Origin: Tetragonia tetragonoides
Lineage: Eukaryota > Streptophyta > Magnoliopsida > Caryophyllales > Aizoaceae
DNA length: 64,000 nucleotides
NCBI GenBank assembly: GCA_038025085.1
Contig: CM076141.1
Span: 24,614,501-24,678,500, forward strand
Direction: 5' to 3'
Below are positions 1 to 13,689 of this stretch, one piece after another (position 1 is the stretch's first letter; each line of letters begins with the position of its first letter). Made by a program: the position numbers and the translations under genes. The notes beneath the pieces were generated by a model that was not told the origin of the DNA, did no database searches, and saw nothing but the letters and a program-made list of their open reading frames with translations.

Positions 1-760
1 CTAGGGTGATAGAAATTGACTTCTTTTGTGTTGTATATTAAGAGAAAGCATCCAAATACATTGTGTGCAATCGTTTGACTGTGAAACTACACCTAGGAGA
101 TGTTTACAGTTACAAACAAGCTTCAACTCAAGCTTTTGAATGCATTTACGCGTTTTAAAAGCTCATACGAGTAGGGTGAAAGAGATTTGAGTTCTGTTGT
201 GTTGTATATTAAGAGAAAGCATCCAAATACTTTGTTTGCATTCATTTGAGTGTGAAACTATACCTAGGATGTTTACAGTTACAAACAAGCTTCAACTCAA
301 GCTTTTGAATGCATTTACGCGTTTTAAAAGCTCATACGAGTAGGGTGAAAGAGATTTGAGTTCTTTTGTGTTGTATATTAAGAGAAATCATCCAAATACT
401 TTGTTTGCAATCATTTGAGTGTGAAACGACACCTAGGATGTTTACAGTTACAAACAAGCTTCATCTCATGCTTTTGAATGCATTTACGCGTTTTAAAACC
501 TCATACGAGTAGGGTGAAAGAGAATTGAGTTCTTTTGTGTTGTATATTAAGAGAAAGCATCCAAATACGTTGTTTGCATTCATTTGAGTGTGAAACTACA
601 CCTCGGATGTTTACAAGTACAAACAAGCTTCAACTCAAGCTGTTGAATGAATTTACGCGTTTTGACATCTCTTACGACTAGGGTGATAGAAATTGACTTC
701 TTTTGTGTTGTATATTAAGAGAAAGCATCCAAATACTTTGTGTGCAATCGTTTGACTGTG
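1..760 (+). repeat. Segment duplicated near 12.65-13.42 kb
   Basis: The first ~0.76 kb of the window matches the array from about 12,655 at an offset of about 12,654 bp. Shared private variants include AATACATTGTGTGCAATCG (about 56 and 12,710), the GAAATCATCC monomer, TTTTAAAACCTCATACGAG, the ACCTCGGATG-like change near 602 (GCTCGGATG near 13,254) and TTTTGACA before the CTCTTACGAC landmark. The two copies differ at scattered sites, so this is an older duplication than those in block D. It shows that block A is built of re-used multi-monomer segments. Exact limits need alignment. Confidence 0.7.
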
Positions 761-1169
761 AAACTACACCTAGGATGTTTACAGTTACAAACAAGCTTCA
801 ACTCAAGCTTTTGAATGCATTTACGCGTTTTAAAAGCCCATACGAGTAGGGTGAAAGAGATTTGAGTTCTTTTGTGTTGTATATTAAGAGAAAGCATCCA
901 AATACTTTGTTTACATTCATTTGAGTGTGAAATTATACCTAGGATGTTTACAGTTACAAACAAGCTTCAACTCAAGCTTTTGAATGCATTTACGCGTTAT
1001 AAAAGCTCATACGAGTAGGGTGAAAGTGATTTGAGTTCTTTTGTGTTGTATATTAAGAGAAAGCATCCAAATACTTTGTTTGCAATCATTTGAGTGTGAA
1101 ACTACACCTAGGATGTTTAGAGTTACAAACAAGCTTCAACTCAAGCTTTTGAATGCATTTACGCGTTTT

Positions 1170-2500
1170 AAAAGCTCATACGAGTAGGGTGAAAGTGATT
1201 TGAGTTCTTTTGTGTTGTATATTAAGAGAAAGCATCCAAATACGTTGTTTGCATTCATTTGAGTGTGAAACTACACCTAGGATGTTTACAAGTACAAATA
1301 AGCTTCAACACACGCTGTTGAATGAATTTACGCGTTTTAACAGCTCTTACGACTAGGGTGATAGAAATTGAGTTCTTTGGTGTTGTATATTAAGAGAAAG
1401 CATCCAAATACTTTGTTTGCAATCATTTGATTGTGAAACTACACCTAGGATGTTTACAGTTACAAACAAGCTTCAACTCAAGCTTTTGAATGCATTTACG
1501 CGTTTTAAAAGCTCATACGAGCAGGCTAAAAGAGATTTGAGTTCTTTTGTGTTGTATATTAAGAGAAAGCATCCAAATACTTTGTTTGCATTCATTTGAG
1601 TGTGAAACTACACCTAGGATGTTTACAGTTACAAACAAGCTTCAACTCAAGCTTTTGAATGCATTTACGCGTTTTAAAAGCTCATACGAGTAGAGTGAAA
1701 GAGATTAGAGTTCTTTTGTGTTGTATATTAAGAGAAAGCATCCAAATACTTTGTTTGCATTCATTTGAGTGTGAAACTTTACCTAGGATGTTTACAGTTA
1801 CAAACAAGCTTCAACTCTAGCTTTTGAATGCATTTACGCGTTTTAAAAGCTCATACAGTAGGGTGAAAGAGATTTGAGTTCTTCTGTGTTGTATATTAAG
1901 AGAAAGCATCCCAATACTTTGTTTACATTCATTTGAGTGTAAACTACACCTAGGATGTTTACAGTTACAAACAAGCTTCAACTCAAGCTTTTGAATGCAT
2001 TTACGCGTTTTAAAAGCTCATACGAGTAGGGTAAAAGAGATTTGAGTTCTTTTGTGTTGTATATTAAGAGAAAGCATCCAAATACTTTGTTTGCATTCAT
2101 TTGAGTGTGAAACTATACCTAGGATGTTTACAGTTACAAACAAGCTTCAACTCAAGCTTTTGAATGCATTTACGCGTTATAAAAGCTCATACGAGTAGGG
2201 TGAAAGAGATTTGAGTTCTTTTGTGTTGTGTATTAAGAGAAATCATCCAAATACTTTGTTTGCAATCATTTGAGTGTGAAACGACACCTAGGATGTTTAC
2301 AGTTACAAACAAGCTTCATCTCATGCTTTTGAATGCATTTACGCGTTTTAAAAGCTCATACGAGCAGGCTAAAAGAGATTTGAGTTCTTTTGTGTTGTAT
2401 ATTAAGAGAAAGCATCCAAATACTTTGTTTGCATTCATTTGAGTGTGAAACTATACCTAGGATGTTTACAGTTACAAACAAGCTTCAACTCAAGCTTTTG
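1170..2500 (+). repeat. Multi-monomer block, copy also at ~7.75-9.08 kb (offset 6576)
   Basis: Positions 1417 and 7993, and 2221 and 8797, hold the same private monomer variants in the same order, a constant offset of 6576 bp. Markers include ACACACGCTGTTG (about 1311 and 7886), TCATTTGATTGTG, GAGCAGGCTAAAAG and CATACAGTAGGG. Part of the same block (about 1.82-2.44 kb) also recurs at about 4.52-5.14 kb, offset 2696. The copies are nearly identical where I compared them; the later one has GAGAAGGCT in place of GAGCAGGCT near 8,938. The limits are approximate. Confidence 0.75.
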
Positions 2501-2632
2501 AATGCATTTACGCGTTTTAAAAGCTCATACGAGTAGGGTGAAAGAGATTTGACTTCTTTTGTGTTGTATATAAAGAGAAAGCATCCAAATACGTTGTTTG
2601 CATTCATTTGAGTGGGAAACTACACCTAGGAT

Positions 2633-4330
2633 GTTTACAAGTACAAACAAGCTTCAACTCAATCTGTTGAATGAATTTACGCGTTTTAATAGCTCTTACG
2701 ACTAGGGTGATAGAAATTGAGTTCTTTTGTGTTGTATATTAAGAGAAAGCATCCAAATACTTTGTTTGCAATCATTTGACTGTGAAACTACACCTAGGAT
2801 GTTTACAGTTACAAACAAGCTTCAACTCAAGCTTTTGAATGCATTTACGCGTTTAAAAAGCTCATACGAGCAGGCTAAAAGAGATTTGAGTTCTTTTGTG
2901 TTGTATATTAAGAGAAAGCATCCAAATACTTTGTTTGCATTCATTTGAGTGTGAAACTATACCTAGGATGTTTACAAGTACAAACAAGCTTCAACTCAAT
3001 CTGTTGAATGAATTTACGCGTTTTAATAGCTCTTACGACTAGGGTGATAGAAATTGAGTTCTTTGGTGTTGTATATTAAGAGAAAGCATCCAAATACTTT
3101 GTTTGCAATCATTTGACTCTGAAACTACACCTAGGATGTTTACAGTTACAAACAAGCTTCAACTCAAGCTTTTGAATGCATTTACGCGTTTTAAAAGCTC
3201 ATACGAGCAGGCTAAAAGAGATTTGAGTTCTTTTGTGTTGTATATTAAGAGAAAGCATCCAAATACGTTGTTTGCATTCATTTGAGTGGGAAACTACACC
3301 TAGGATGTTTACAAGTACAAACAAGCTTCAACTCAATCTGTTGAATGAATTTACGCGTTTTAATAGCTCTTACGACTAGGGTGATAGAAATTGAGTTCTT
3401 TTGTGTTGTATATTAAGAGAAAGCATCCAAATACTTTGTTTGCAATCATTTGACTGTGAAACTACACCTAGGATGTTTACAGTTACAAACAAGCTTCAAC
3501 TCAAGCTTTTGAATGCATTTACGCGTTTAAAAAGCTCATACGAGCAGGCTAAAAGAGATTTGAGTTCTTTTGTGTTGTATATTAAGAGAAAGCATCCAAA
3601 TACTTTGTTTGCATTCATTTGAGTGTGAAACTATACCTAGGATGTTTACAAGTACAAACAAGCTTCAACTCAATCTGTTGAATGAATTTACGCGTTTTAA
3701 TAGCTCTTACGACTAGGGTGATAGAAATTGAGTTCTTTGGTGTTGTATATTAAGAGAAAGCATCCAAATACTTTGTTTGCAATCATTTGACTCTGAAACT
3801 ACACCTAGGATGTTTACAGTTACAAACAAGCTTCAACTCAAGCTTTTGAATGCATTTACGCGTATTAAAAGCTCATACGAGCAGGCTAAAAGAGATTTGA
3901 GTTCTTTTGTGTTGTATATTAAGAGAAAGCATCCAAATACGTTGTTTGCATTCATTTGAGTGGGAAACTACACCTAGGATGTTTACAAGTACAAACAAGC
4001 TTCAACTCAATCTGTTGAATGAATTTACGCGTTTTAATAGCTCTTACGACTAGGGTGATAGAAATTGAGTTCTTTGGTGTTGTATATTAAGAGAAAGCAT
4101 CCAAATACTTTGTTTGCATTCATTTGAGTGTGAAACTATACCTAGGATGTTTACAGTTACAAACAAGCTTCAACTCAAGCTTTTGAATGCATTTACGCGT
4201 TTTAAAAGCTCATACGAGTAGGGTGAAAGAGATTTGAGTTCTTTTGTGTTGTATATAAAGAGAAAGCATCCAAATACGTTGTTTGCATTCATTTGAGTGG
4301 GAAACTACACCTAGGATGTTTACAAGTACA
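2633..4330 (+). repeat. Dimeric higher-order repeat, 337 bp period
   Basis: The type 2 marker GTTTACAAGTAC occurs at 2633, 2970, 3307, 3644, 3981 and 4318, a constant spacing of 337 bp (one 168 + one 169 bp monomer). Type 1 monomers sit between, so types 1 and 2 alternate strictly. Alternate dimers differ (TTCTTTTGTG against TTCTTTGGTG; TGACTGTGAAAC against TGACTCTGAAAC), so the true unit over about 2.63-3.98 kb is a tetramer of 674 bp repeated twice. This is a small but clean higher-order repeat inside otherwise mosaic satellite. Confidence 0.88.
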
Positions 4331-5149
4331 AACAAGCTTCAACTCAATCTGTTGAATGAATTTACGCGTTTTAATAGCTCTTACGACTAGGGTGATAGAA
4401 ATTGAGTTCTTTTGTGTTGTATATTAAGAGAAAGCATCCAAATACTTTGTTTGCATTCATTTGAGTGTGAAACTATACCTAGGATGTTTACAGTTACAAA
4501 CAAGCTTCAACTCTAGCTTTTGAATGCATTTACGCGTTTTAAAAGCTCATACAGTAGGGTGAAAGAGATTTGAGTTCTTCTGTGTTGTATATTAAGAGAA
4601 AGCATCCCAATACTTTGTTTACATTCATTTGAGTGTAAACTACACCTAGGATGTTTACAGTTACAAACAAGCTTCAACTCAAGCTTTTGAATGCATTTAC
4701 GCGTTTTAAAAGCTCATACGAGTAGGGTGAAAGAGATTTGAGTTCTTTTGTGTTGTATATTAAGAGAAAGCATCCAAATACTTTGTTTGCATTCATTTGA
4801 GTGTGAAACTATACCTAGGATGTTTACAGTTACAAACAAGCTTCAACTCAAGCTTTTGAATGCATTTACGCGTTATAAAAGCTCATACGAGTAGGGTGAA
4901 AGAGATTTGAGTTCTTTTGTGTTGTGTATTAAGAGAAATCATCCAAATACTTTGTTTGCAATCATTTGAGTGTGAAACGACACCTAGGATGTTTACAGTT
5001 ACAAACAAGCTTCATCTCATGCTTTTGAATGCATTTACGCGTTTTAAAAGCTCATACGAGCAGGCTAAAAGTGATTTGAGTTCTTTTGTGTTGTATATTA
5101 AGAGAAAGCATCCAAATACTTTGTTTGCATTCATTTGAGTGTGAAACTA

Positions 5150-7500
5150 TACCTAGGATGTTTACAGTTACAAACAAGCTTCAACTCAAGCTTTTGAATG
5201 CATTTACGCGTTATAAAAGCTCATACGAGTAGGGTGAAAGAGATTTGAGTTCTTTTGTGTTGTGTATTAAGAGAAATCATCCAAATACTTTGTTTGCAAT
5301 CATTTGAGTGTGAAACGACACCTAGGATGTTTACAGTTACAAACAAGCTTCATCTCATGCTTTTGAATGCATTTACGCGTTTTAAAAGCTCATACGAGTA
5401 GAGTGAAAGAGATTTGAGTTCTTTTGTGTTGTATATTAAGAGAAAGCATCCAAATACTTTGTTTGCATTCATTTGAGTGTGAAACTATACCTAGGATGTT
5501 TACAGTTACAAACAAGCTTCAACTCAAGCTTTTGAATGCATTTACGCGTTATAAAAGCTCATACGAGTAGGGTGAAAGAGATTTGAGTTCTTTTGTGTTG
5601 TGTGTTAAGAGAAATCATCCAAATACTTTGTTTGCAATCATTTGAGTGTGAAACGACACCTAGGATGTTTACAGTTACAAACAAGCTTCATCTCATGCTT
5701 TTGAATGCATTTACGCGTTTTAAAAGCTCATACGAGCAGGCTAAAAGAGATTTGAGTTCTTTTGTGTTGTATATTAAGAGAAAGCATCCAAATACTTTGT
5801 TTGCATTCATTTGAGTGTGAAACTATACCTAGGATGTTTACAGTTACAAACAAGCTTCAACTCAAGCTTTTGAATGCATTTACGCGTTTTAAAAGCTCAT
5901 ACGAGTAGGGTGAAAGAGATTTGAGTTCTTCTGTGTGGTATATTAAGAGAAAGCATCCCAATACTTTGTTTACATTCATTTGAGTGTAAAACTACACCTA
6001 GGATGTTTACAGTTACAAACAAGCTTCAACTAAAGCTTTTGAATGCATTTACGCGTTTTAAAAGCTCATACGAGTAGAGTGAAAGAGATTTGAGTTCTTT
6101 TGTGTTGTATACTAAGAGAAAGCATCCAAATACTTTGTTTGCATTCATTTGAGTGTGAAACTATACCTAGGATGTTTACAGTTACAAACAAGCTTCAACT
6201 CAAGCTTTTGAATGCATTTACGCGTTTTAAAAGCTCATACGAGTAGGGTGAAAGAGATTTGAGTTCTTCTGTGTTGTATATTAAGAGAAAGCATCCCAAT
6301 ACTTTGTTTACATTCATTTGAGTGTAAAACTACACCTAGGATGTTTACAGTTACAAACAAGCTTCAACTCAAGCTTTTGAATGCATTTACGCGTTTTAAA
6401 AGCTCATACGAGTAGAGTGAAAGAGATTAGAGTTCTTTTGTGTTGTATATTAAGAGAAAGCATCCAAATACTTTGTTTGCATTCATTTGAGTGTGAAACT
6501 ATACCTAGGATGTTTACAGTTACAAACAAGCTTCAACTCTAGCTTTTGAATGCATTTACGCGTTTTAAAAGCTCATACAGTAGGGTGAAAGAGATTTGAG
6601 TTCTTCTGTGTTGTATATTAAGAAAAAGCATCCCAATACTTTGTTTACATTCATTTGAGTGTAAACTACACCTAGGATGTTTACAGTTACAAACAAGCTT
6701 CAACTCAAGCTTTTGAATGCATTTACGCGTTTTAAAAGCTCATACGAGTAGGGTGAAAGAGATTTGAGTTCTTTTGTGTTGTATATAAAGAGAAATCATC
6801 CAAATACTTTGTTTGCAATCATTTGAGTGTGAAACTACACCTAGGATGTTTACAAGTACAAACAAGCTTCAACTCAAGCTGTTGAATGAATTCACGCGTT
6901 TTAACAGCTCTTACGACTAGGGTGATAGAAATTGAGTTCTTTTGTGTTGTATATTAAGAGAAAGCATCCAAATACTTTGTTTGCAATCATTTGAGTGTGA
7001 AACTACACCTAGGATGGTTACAGTTACAAACAAGCTTCAACTCAAGCTTTTGAATGCATTTACGCGTTTTAAAAGCTCATACGAGTAGAGTGAAAGAGAT
7101 TTGAGTTCTTTTGTGTTGTATATTAAGAGAAAGCATCCAAATACTTTGTTTGCATTCATTTGAGTGTGAAACTATACCTAGGATGTTTACAGTTACAAAC
7201 AAGCTTCAACTCAAGCTTTTGAATGCATTTACGCGTTATAAAAGCTCATACGAGTAGGGTGAAAGAGATTTGAGTTCTTTTGTGTTGTGTATTAAGAGAA
7301 ATCATCCAAATACTTTGTTTGCAATCATTTGAGTGTGAAACGACACCTAGGATGTTTACAGTTACAAACAAGCTTCATCTCATGCTTTTGAATGCATTTA
7401 CGCGTTTTAAAAGCTCATACGAGCAGGCTAAAAGAGATTTGAGTTCTTTTGTGTTGTATATTAAGAGAAAGCATCCAAATACTTTGTTTGCATTCATTTG
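5150..7500 (+). repeat. ~2.35 kb block duplicated at 8.69-11.04 kb (offset 3542)
   Basis: Positions 5593 and 9135, and 7280 and 10,822, carry the same monomers in the same order at a constant 3542 bp offset. Shared private variants include TTCTTCTGTGTGGTATATT, TCAACTAAAGCTTTTG, TTGTATACTAAGAG and AGGATGGTTACAG. Within each copy the first and last GTGTGTATTAAGAG / GAGCAGGCT monomer pair are 1687 bp apart (about ten monomers). After about 7.50 / 11.04 kb the correspondence shifts by one monomer (the TCAACTAAAGC marker is then about 3711 bp apart), a sign of a one-monomer gain or loss after duplication. Confidence 0.78.
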
Positions 7501-8691
7501 AGTGTGAAACTACACCTAAGATGTTTACAGTTAAAACAAGCTTCAACTAAAGCTTTTGAATGCATTTACGCGTTTTAAAAGCTCATACGAGTAGAGTGAA
7601 AGAGATTTGAGTTCTTTTGTGTTGTATACTAAGAGAAAGCATCCAAATACTTTGTTTGCATTCATTTGAGTGTGAAACTATACCTAGGATGTTTACAGTT
7701 ACAAACAAGCTTCAACTCAAACCTTTGAATGCATTTACGCGTTTTAAAAGCTCATACGAGTAGGGTGAAAGTGATTTGAGTTCTTTTGTGTTGTATATTA
7801 AGAGAAAGCATCCAAATACGTTGTTTGCATTCATTTGAGTGTGAAACTACACCTAGGATGTTTACAAGTACAAATAAGCTTCAACACACGCTGTTGAATG
7901 AATTTACGCGTTTTAACAGCTCTTACGACTAGGGTGATAGAAATTGAGTTCTTTGGTGTTGTATATTAAGAGAAAGCATCCAAATACTTTGTTTGCAATC
8001 ATTTGATTGTGAAACTACACCTAGGATGTTTACAGTTACAAACAAGCTTCAACTCAAGCTTTTGAATGCATTTACGCGTTTTAAAAGCTCATACGAGCAG
8101 GCTAAAAGAGATTTGAGTTCTTTTGTGTTGTATATTAAGAGAAAGCATCCAAATACTTTGTTTGCATTCATTTGAGTGTGAAACTACACCTAGGATGTTT
8201 ACAGTTACAAACAAGCTTCAACTCAAGCTTTTGAATGCATTTACGCGTTTTAAAAGCTCATACGAGTAGAGTGAAAGAGATTAGAGTTCTTTTGTGTTGT
8301 ATATTAAGAGAAAGCATCCAAATACTTTGTTTGCATTCATTTGAGTGTGAAACTATACCTAGGATGTTTACAGTTACAAACAAGCTTCAACTCTAGCTTT
8401 TGAATGCATTTACGCGTTTTAAAAGCTCATACAGTAGGGTGAAAGAGATTTGAGTTCTTCTGTGTTGTATATTAAGAGAAAGCATCCCAATACTTTGTTT
8501 ACATTCATTTGAGTGTAAACTACACCTAGGATGTTTACAGTTACAAACAAGCTTCAACTCAAGCTTTTGAATGCATTTACGCGTTTTAAAAGCTCATACG
8601 AGTAGGGTGAAAGAGATTTGAGTTCTTTTGTGTTGTATATTAAGAGAAAGCATCCAAATACTTTGTTTGCATTCATTTGAGTGTGAAACTA

Positions 8692-11042
8692 TACCTAGGA
8701 TGTTTACAGTTACAAACAAGCTTCAACTCAAGCTTTTGAATGCATTTACGCGTTATAAAAGCTCATACGAGTAGGGTGAAAGAGATTTGAGTTCTTTTGT
8801 GTTGTGTATTAAGAGAAATCATCCAAATACTTTGTTTGCAATCATTTGAGTGTGAAACGACACCTAGGATGTTTACAGTTACAAACAAGCTTCATCTCAT
8901 GCTTTTGAATGCATTTACGCGTTTTAAAAGCTCATACGAGAAGGCTAAAAGAGATTTGAGTTCTTTTGTGTTGTATATTAAGAGAAAGCATCCAAATACT
9001 TTGTTTGCATTCATTTGAGTGTGAAACTATACCTAGGATGTTTACAGTTACAAACAAGCTTCAACTCAAGCTTTTGAATGCATTTACGCGTTATAAAAGC
9101 TCATACGAGTAGGGTGAAAGAGATTTGAGTTCTTTTGTGTTGTGTATTAAGAGAAATCATCCAAATACTTTGTTTGCAATCATTTGAGTGTGAAACGACA
9201 CCTAGGATGTTTACAGTTACAAACAAGCTTCATCTCATGCTTTTGAATGCATTTACGCGTTTTAAAAGCTCATACGAGCAGGCTAAAAGAGATTTGAGTT
9301 CTTTTGTGTTGTATATTAAGAGAAAGCATCCAAATACTTTGTTTGCATTCATTTGAGTGTGAAACTATACCTAGGATGTTTACAGTTACAAACAAGCTTC
9401 AACTCAAGCTTTTGAATGCATTTACGCGTTTTAAAAGCTCATACGAGTAGGGTGAAAGAGATTTGAGTTCTTCTGTGTGGTATATTAAGAGAAAGCATCC
9501 CAATACTTTGTTTACATTCATTTGAGTGTAAAACTACACCTAGGATGTTTACAGTTACAAACAAGCTTCAACTAAAGCTTTTGAATGCATTTACGCGTTT
9601 TAAAAGTTCATACGAGTAGAGTGAAAGAGATTTGAGTTCTTTTGTGTTGTATACTAAGAGAAAGCATCTAAATACTTTGTTTGCATTCATTTGAGTGTGA
9701 AACTATACCTAGGATGTTTACAGTTACAAACAAGCTTCAACTCAAGCTTTTGAATGCATTTACGCGTTTTAAAAGCTCATACGAGTAGGGTGAAAGAGAT
9801 TTGAGTTCTTCTGTGTTGTATATTAAGAGAAAGCATCCCAATACTTTGTTTACATTCATTTGAGTGTAAAACTACACCTAGGATGTTTACAGTTACAAAC
9901 AAGCTTCAACTCAAGCTTTTGAATGCATTTACGCGTTTTAAAAGCTCATACGAGTAGAGTGAAAGAGATTAGAGTTCTTTTGTGTTGTATATTAAGAGAA
10001 AGCATCCAAATACTTTGTTTGCATTCATTTGAGTGTGAAACTATACCTAGGATGTTTACAGTTACAAACAAGCTTCAACTCTAGCTTTTGAATGCATTTA
10101 TGCGTTTTAAAAGCTCATACAGTAGGGTGAAAGAGATTTGAGTTCTTCTGTGTTGTATATTAAGAGAAAGCATCCCAATACTTTGTTTACATTCATTTGA
10201 GTGTAAACTACACCTAGGATGTTTACAGTTACAAACAAGCTTCAACTCAAGCTTTTGAATGCATTTACGCGTTTTAAAAGCTCATACGAGTAGGGTGAAA
10301 GAGATTTGAGTTCTTTTGTGTTGTATATAAAGAGAAATCATCCAAGTACTTTGTTTGCAATCATTTGAGTGTGAAACTACACCTAGGATGTTTACAAGTA
10401 CAAACAAGCTTCAACTCAAGCTGTTGAATGAATTCACGCGTTTTAACAGCTCTTACGACTAGGGTGATAGAAATTGAGTTCTTTTGTGTTGTATATTAAG
10501 AGAAAGCATCCAAATACTTTGTTTGCAATCATTTGAGTGTGAAACTACACCTAGGATGGTTACAGTTACAAACAAGCTTCAACTCAAGCTTTTGAATGCA
10601 TTTACGCGTTTTAAAAGCTCATACGAGTAGAGTGAAAGAGATTTGAGTTCTTTTGTGTTGTATATTAAGAGAAAGCATCCAAATACTTTGTTTGCATTCA
10701 TTTGAGTGTGAAACTATACCTAGGATGTTTACAGTTACAAACAAGCTTCAACTCAAGCTTTTGAATGCATTTACGCGTTATAAAAGCTCATACGAGTAGG
10801 GTGAAAGAGATTTGAGTTCTTTTGTGTTGTGTATTAAGAGAAATCATCCAAATACTTTGTTTGCAATCATTTGAGTGTGAAACAACACCTAGGATGTTTA
10901 CAGTTACAAACAAGCTTCATCTCATGCTTTTGAATGCATTTACGCGTTTTAAAAGCTCATACGAGCAGGCTAAAAGAGATTTGAGTTCTTTTGTGTTGTA
11001 TATTAAGAGAAAGCATCCAAATACTTTGTTTGCATTCATTTG
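8692..11042 (+). repeat. Second copy of the 5.15-7.50 kb block
   Basis: This is the downstream copy of the block described at 5150. It carries the same ordered private variants and a few single-base differences, such as TTAAAAGTTCATACG near 9,603 and GAAACAACACC near 10,880. The low divergence points to recent unequal exchange or segmental duplication within the array. Its limits are approximate. Confidence 0.75.
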
Positions 11043-13689
11043 AGTGTGAAACTATACCTAGGATGTTTACAGTTACAAACAAGCTTCAACTCAAGCTTTT
11101 GAATGCATTTACGCGTTTTAAAAGCTCATACGAGTAGGGTGAAAGAGATTTGAGTTCTTCTGTGTGGTATATTAAGAGAAAGCATCCCAATACTTTGTTT
11201 ACATTCATTTGAGTGTAAAACTACACCTAGGATTTTTACAGTTACAAACAAGCTTCAACTAAAGCTTTTGAATGCATTTACGCGTTTTAAAAGCTCATAC
11301 GAGTAGAGTGAAAGAGATTTGAGTTCTTTTGTGTTGTATACTAAGAGAAAGCATCCAAATACTTTGTTTGCATTCATTTGAGTGTGAAACTATACCTAGG
11401 ATGTTTACAGTTACAAACAAGCTTCAACTCAAGCTTTTGAATGCATTTACGCGTTTTAAAAGCTCATACGAGTAGGGTGAAAGAGATTTGAGTTCTTCTG
11501 TGTTGTATATTAAGAGAAAGCATCCCAATACTTTGTTTACATTCATTTGAGTGTAAAACTACACCTAGGATGTTTACAGTTACAAACAAGCTTCAACTCA
11601 AGCTTTTGAATGCATTTACGCGTTTAAAAAGCTCATACGAGTAGAGTGAAAGAGATTTGAGTTCTTTTGTGTTGTATATTAAGAGAACGCATCAAAATAC
11701 TTTGTTTGCATTCATTTGAGTGTGAAACTATACCTAGGATGTTTACAGTTACAAACAAGCTTCAACTCAAGCTTTTGAATGCATTTACGCGTTTTAAAAG
11801 CTCATACGAGTAGGGTGAAAGAGATTTGAGTTCTTTTATGTTGTATACTAAGAGAAAGCATCCAAATACTTTGTTTGCAATCATTTGACTGTGAAACTAC
11901 ACCTAGGATGTTTACAGTTACAAACAAGCTTCAACTCAAGCTTTTGAATGCATTTACGCGTTTTAAAAGCTCATACGAGTAGGGTGAAAGAGATTTGAGT
12001 TCTTTTGTGTTGTATACTAAGAGAAAGCATCCAAATACTTTGTTTGCAATCATTTGACTGTGAAACCACACCTAGGATGTTTACAGTTACAAACAAGTTT
12101 CAACTCAAGCTTTTGAATGCATTTACGCGTTTTAAAAGCTCATACGAGTAGAGTGAAAGAGATTTTAGTTCTTTTGTGTTGTATATTAAGAGAAAGCATC
12201 CAAATACTTTGTTTGCATTCATTTGAGTGTGAACCTATACCTAGGATGTTTACAGTTACAAACAAGTTTCAACTCAAGCTTTTGAATGCATTTACGCGTT
12301 TTAAAAGATCATACGAGTAGGGTGAAAGAGATTTGAGTTCTTTTGTATTGTATATTAAGAGAAATCATCCAAATACTTTGTTTGCAATCATTTGAGTGTG
12401 AAACGACACCTAGGATGTTTACAGTTACAAACAAGCTTCATCTCATGCTTTTGAATGCATTTACGCGTTTTAAAACCTCATACGAGTAGGGTGAAAGAGA
12501 TTTGAGTTCTTTTGTGTTGTATATTAAGAGAAAGCATCCAAATACGTTGTTTGCATTCATTTGAGTTTGAAACTACACCTCGGATGTTTACAAGTACAAA
12601 CAAGCTTCAACTCAAGCTGTTGAATGAATTTACGCGTTTTGACAGCTCTTACGACTAGGGTGGTAGAAATTGACTTCTTTTGTGTTGTATATTAAGAGAA
12701 AGCATCCAAATACATTGTGTGCAATCGTTTGACTGTGAAACTACACCTAGGATGTTTACAGTTACAAACAAGCTTCAACTCAAGCTTTTGAATGCATTTA
12801 CGCGTTTTAAAAGCTCATACGAGTAGGGTGAAAGAGATTTGAGTTCTGTTGTGTTGTATATTAAGAGAAAGCATCCAAATACTTTGTTTGCATTCATTTG
12901 AGTGTGAAACTATACCTAGGATGTTTACAGTTACAAACAAGCTTCAACTCAAGCTTTGGAATGCATTTACGCGTTTTAAAAGCTCATAGGAGTAGGGTGA
13001 AAGAGATTTGAGTTCTTTTGTGTTGTGTATTAAGAGAAATCATCCAAATACTTTGTTTGCAATCATTTGAGTGTGAAACGACACCTAGGATGTTTACAGT
13101 TACAAACAAGCTTCATCTCATGCTTTTGAATGCATTTACGCGTTTTAAAACCTCATACGAGTAGGGTGAAAGAGATTTGAGTTCTTTTGTGTTGTATATT
13201 AAGAGAAAGCATCCAAATACGTTGTTTGCATTCATTTGAGTGTGAAACTAGAGCTCGGATGTTTACAAGTACAAACAAGCTTCAACTCAAGCTGTTGAAT
13301 GAATTTACGCGTTTTGACAGCTCTTACGACTAGGGTGATAGAAATTGACTTCTTTTGTGTTGTATATTAAGAGAAAACATCCAAATACTTTGTGTGCAAT
13401 CGTTTGACTGTGAAACTACACCTAGGATGTTTACAGTTACAAACAAGCTTCATCTCATGCTTTTGAATGCATTTACGCGTTTTAAAAGCTCATACGAGCA
13501 GGCTAAAAGAGATTTGAGTTCTTTTGTGTTGTATATTAAGAGAAAGCATCCAAATACTTTGTTTGCATTCATTTGAGTGTGAAACTATACCTAGGATGTT
13601 TACAGTTACAAACAAGCTTCAACTCAAGCTTTTGAATGCATTTACGCGTTTTAAAAGCTCATACGAGTAGGGTGAAAGAGATTTGAGTT

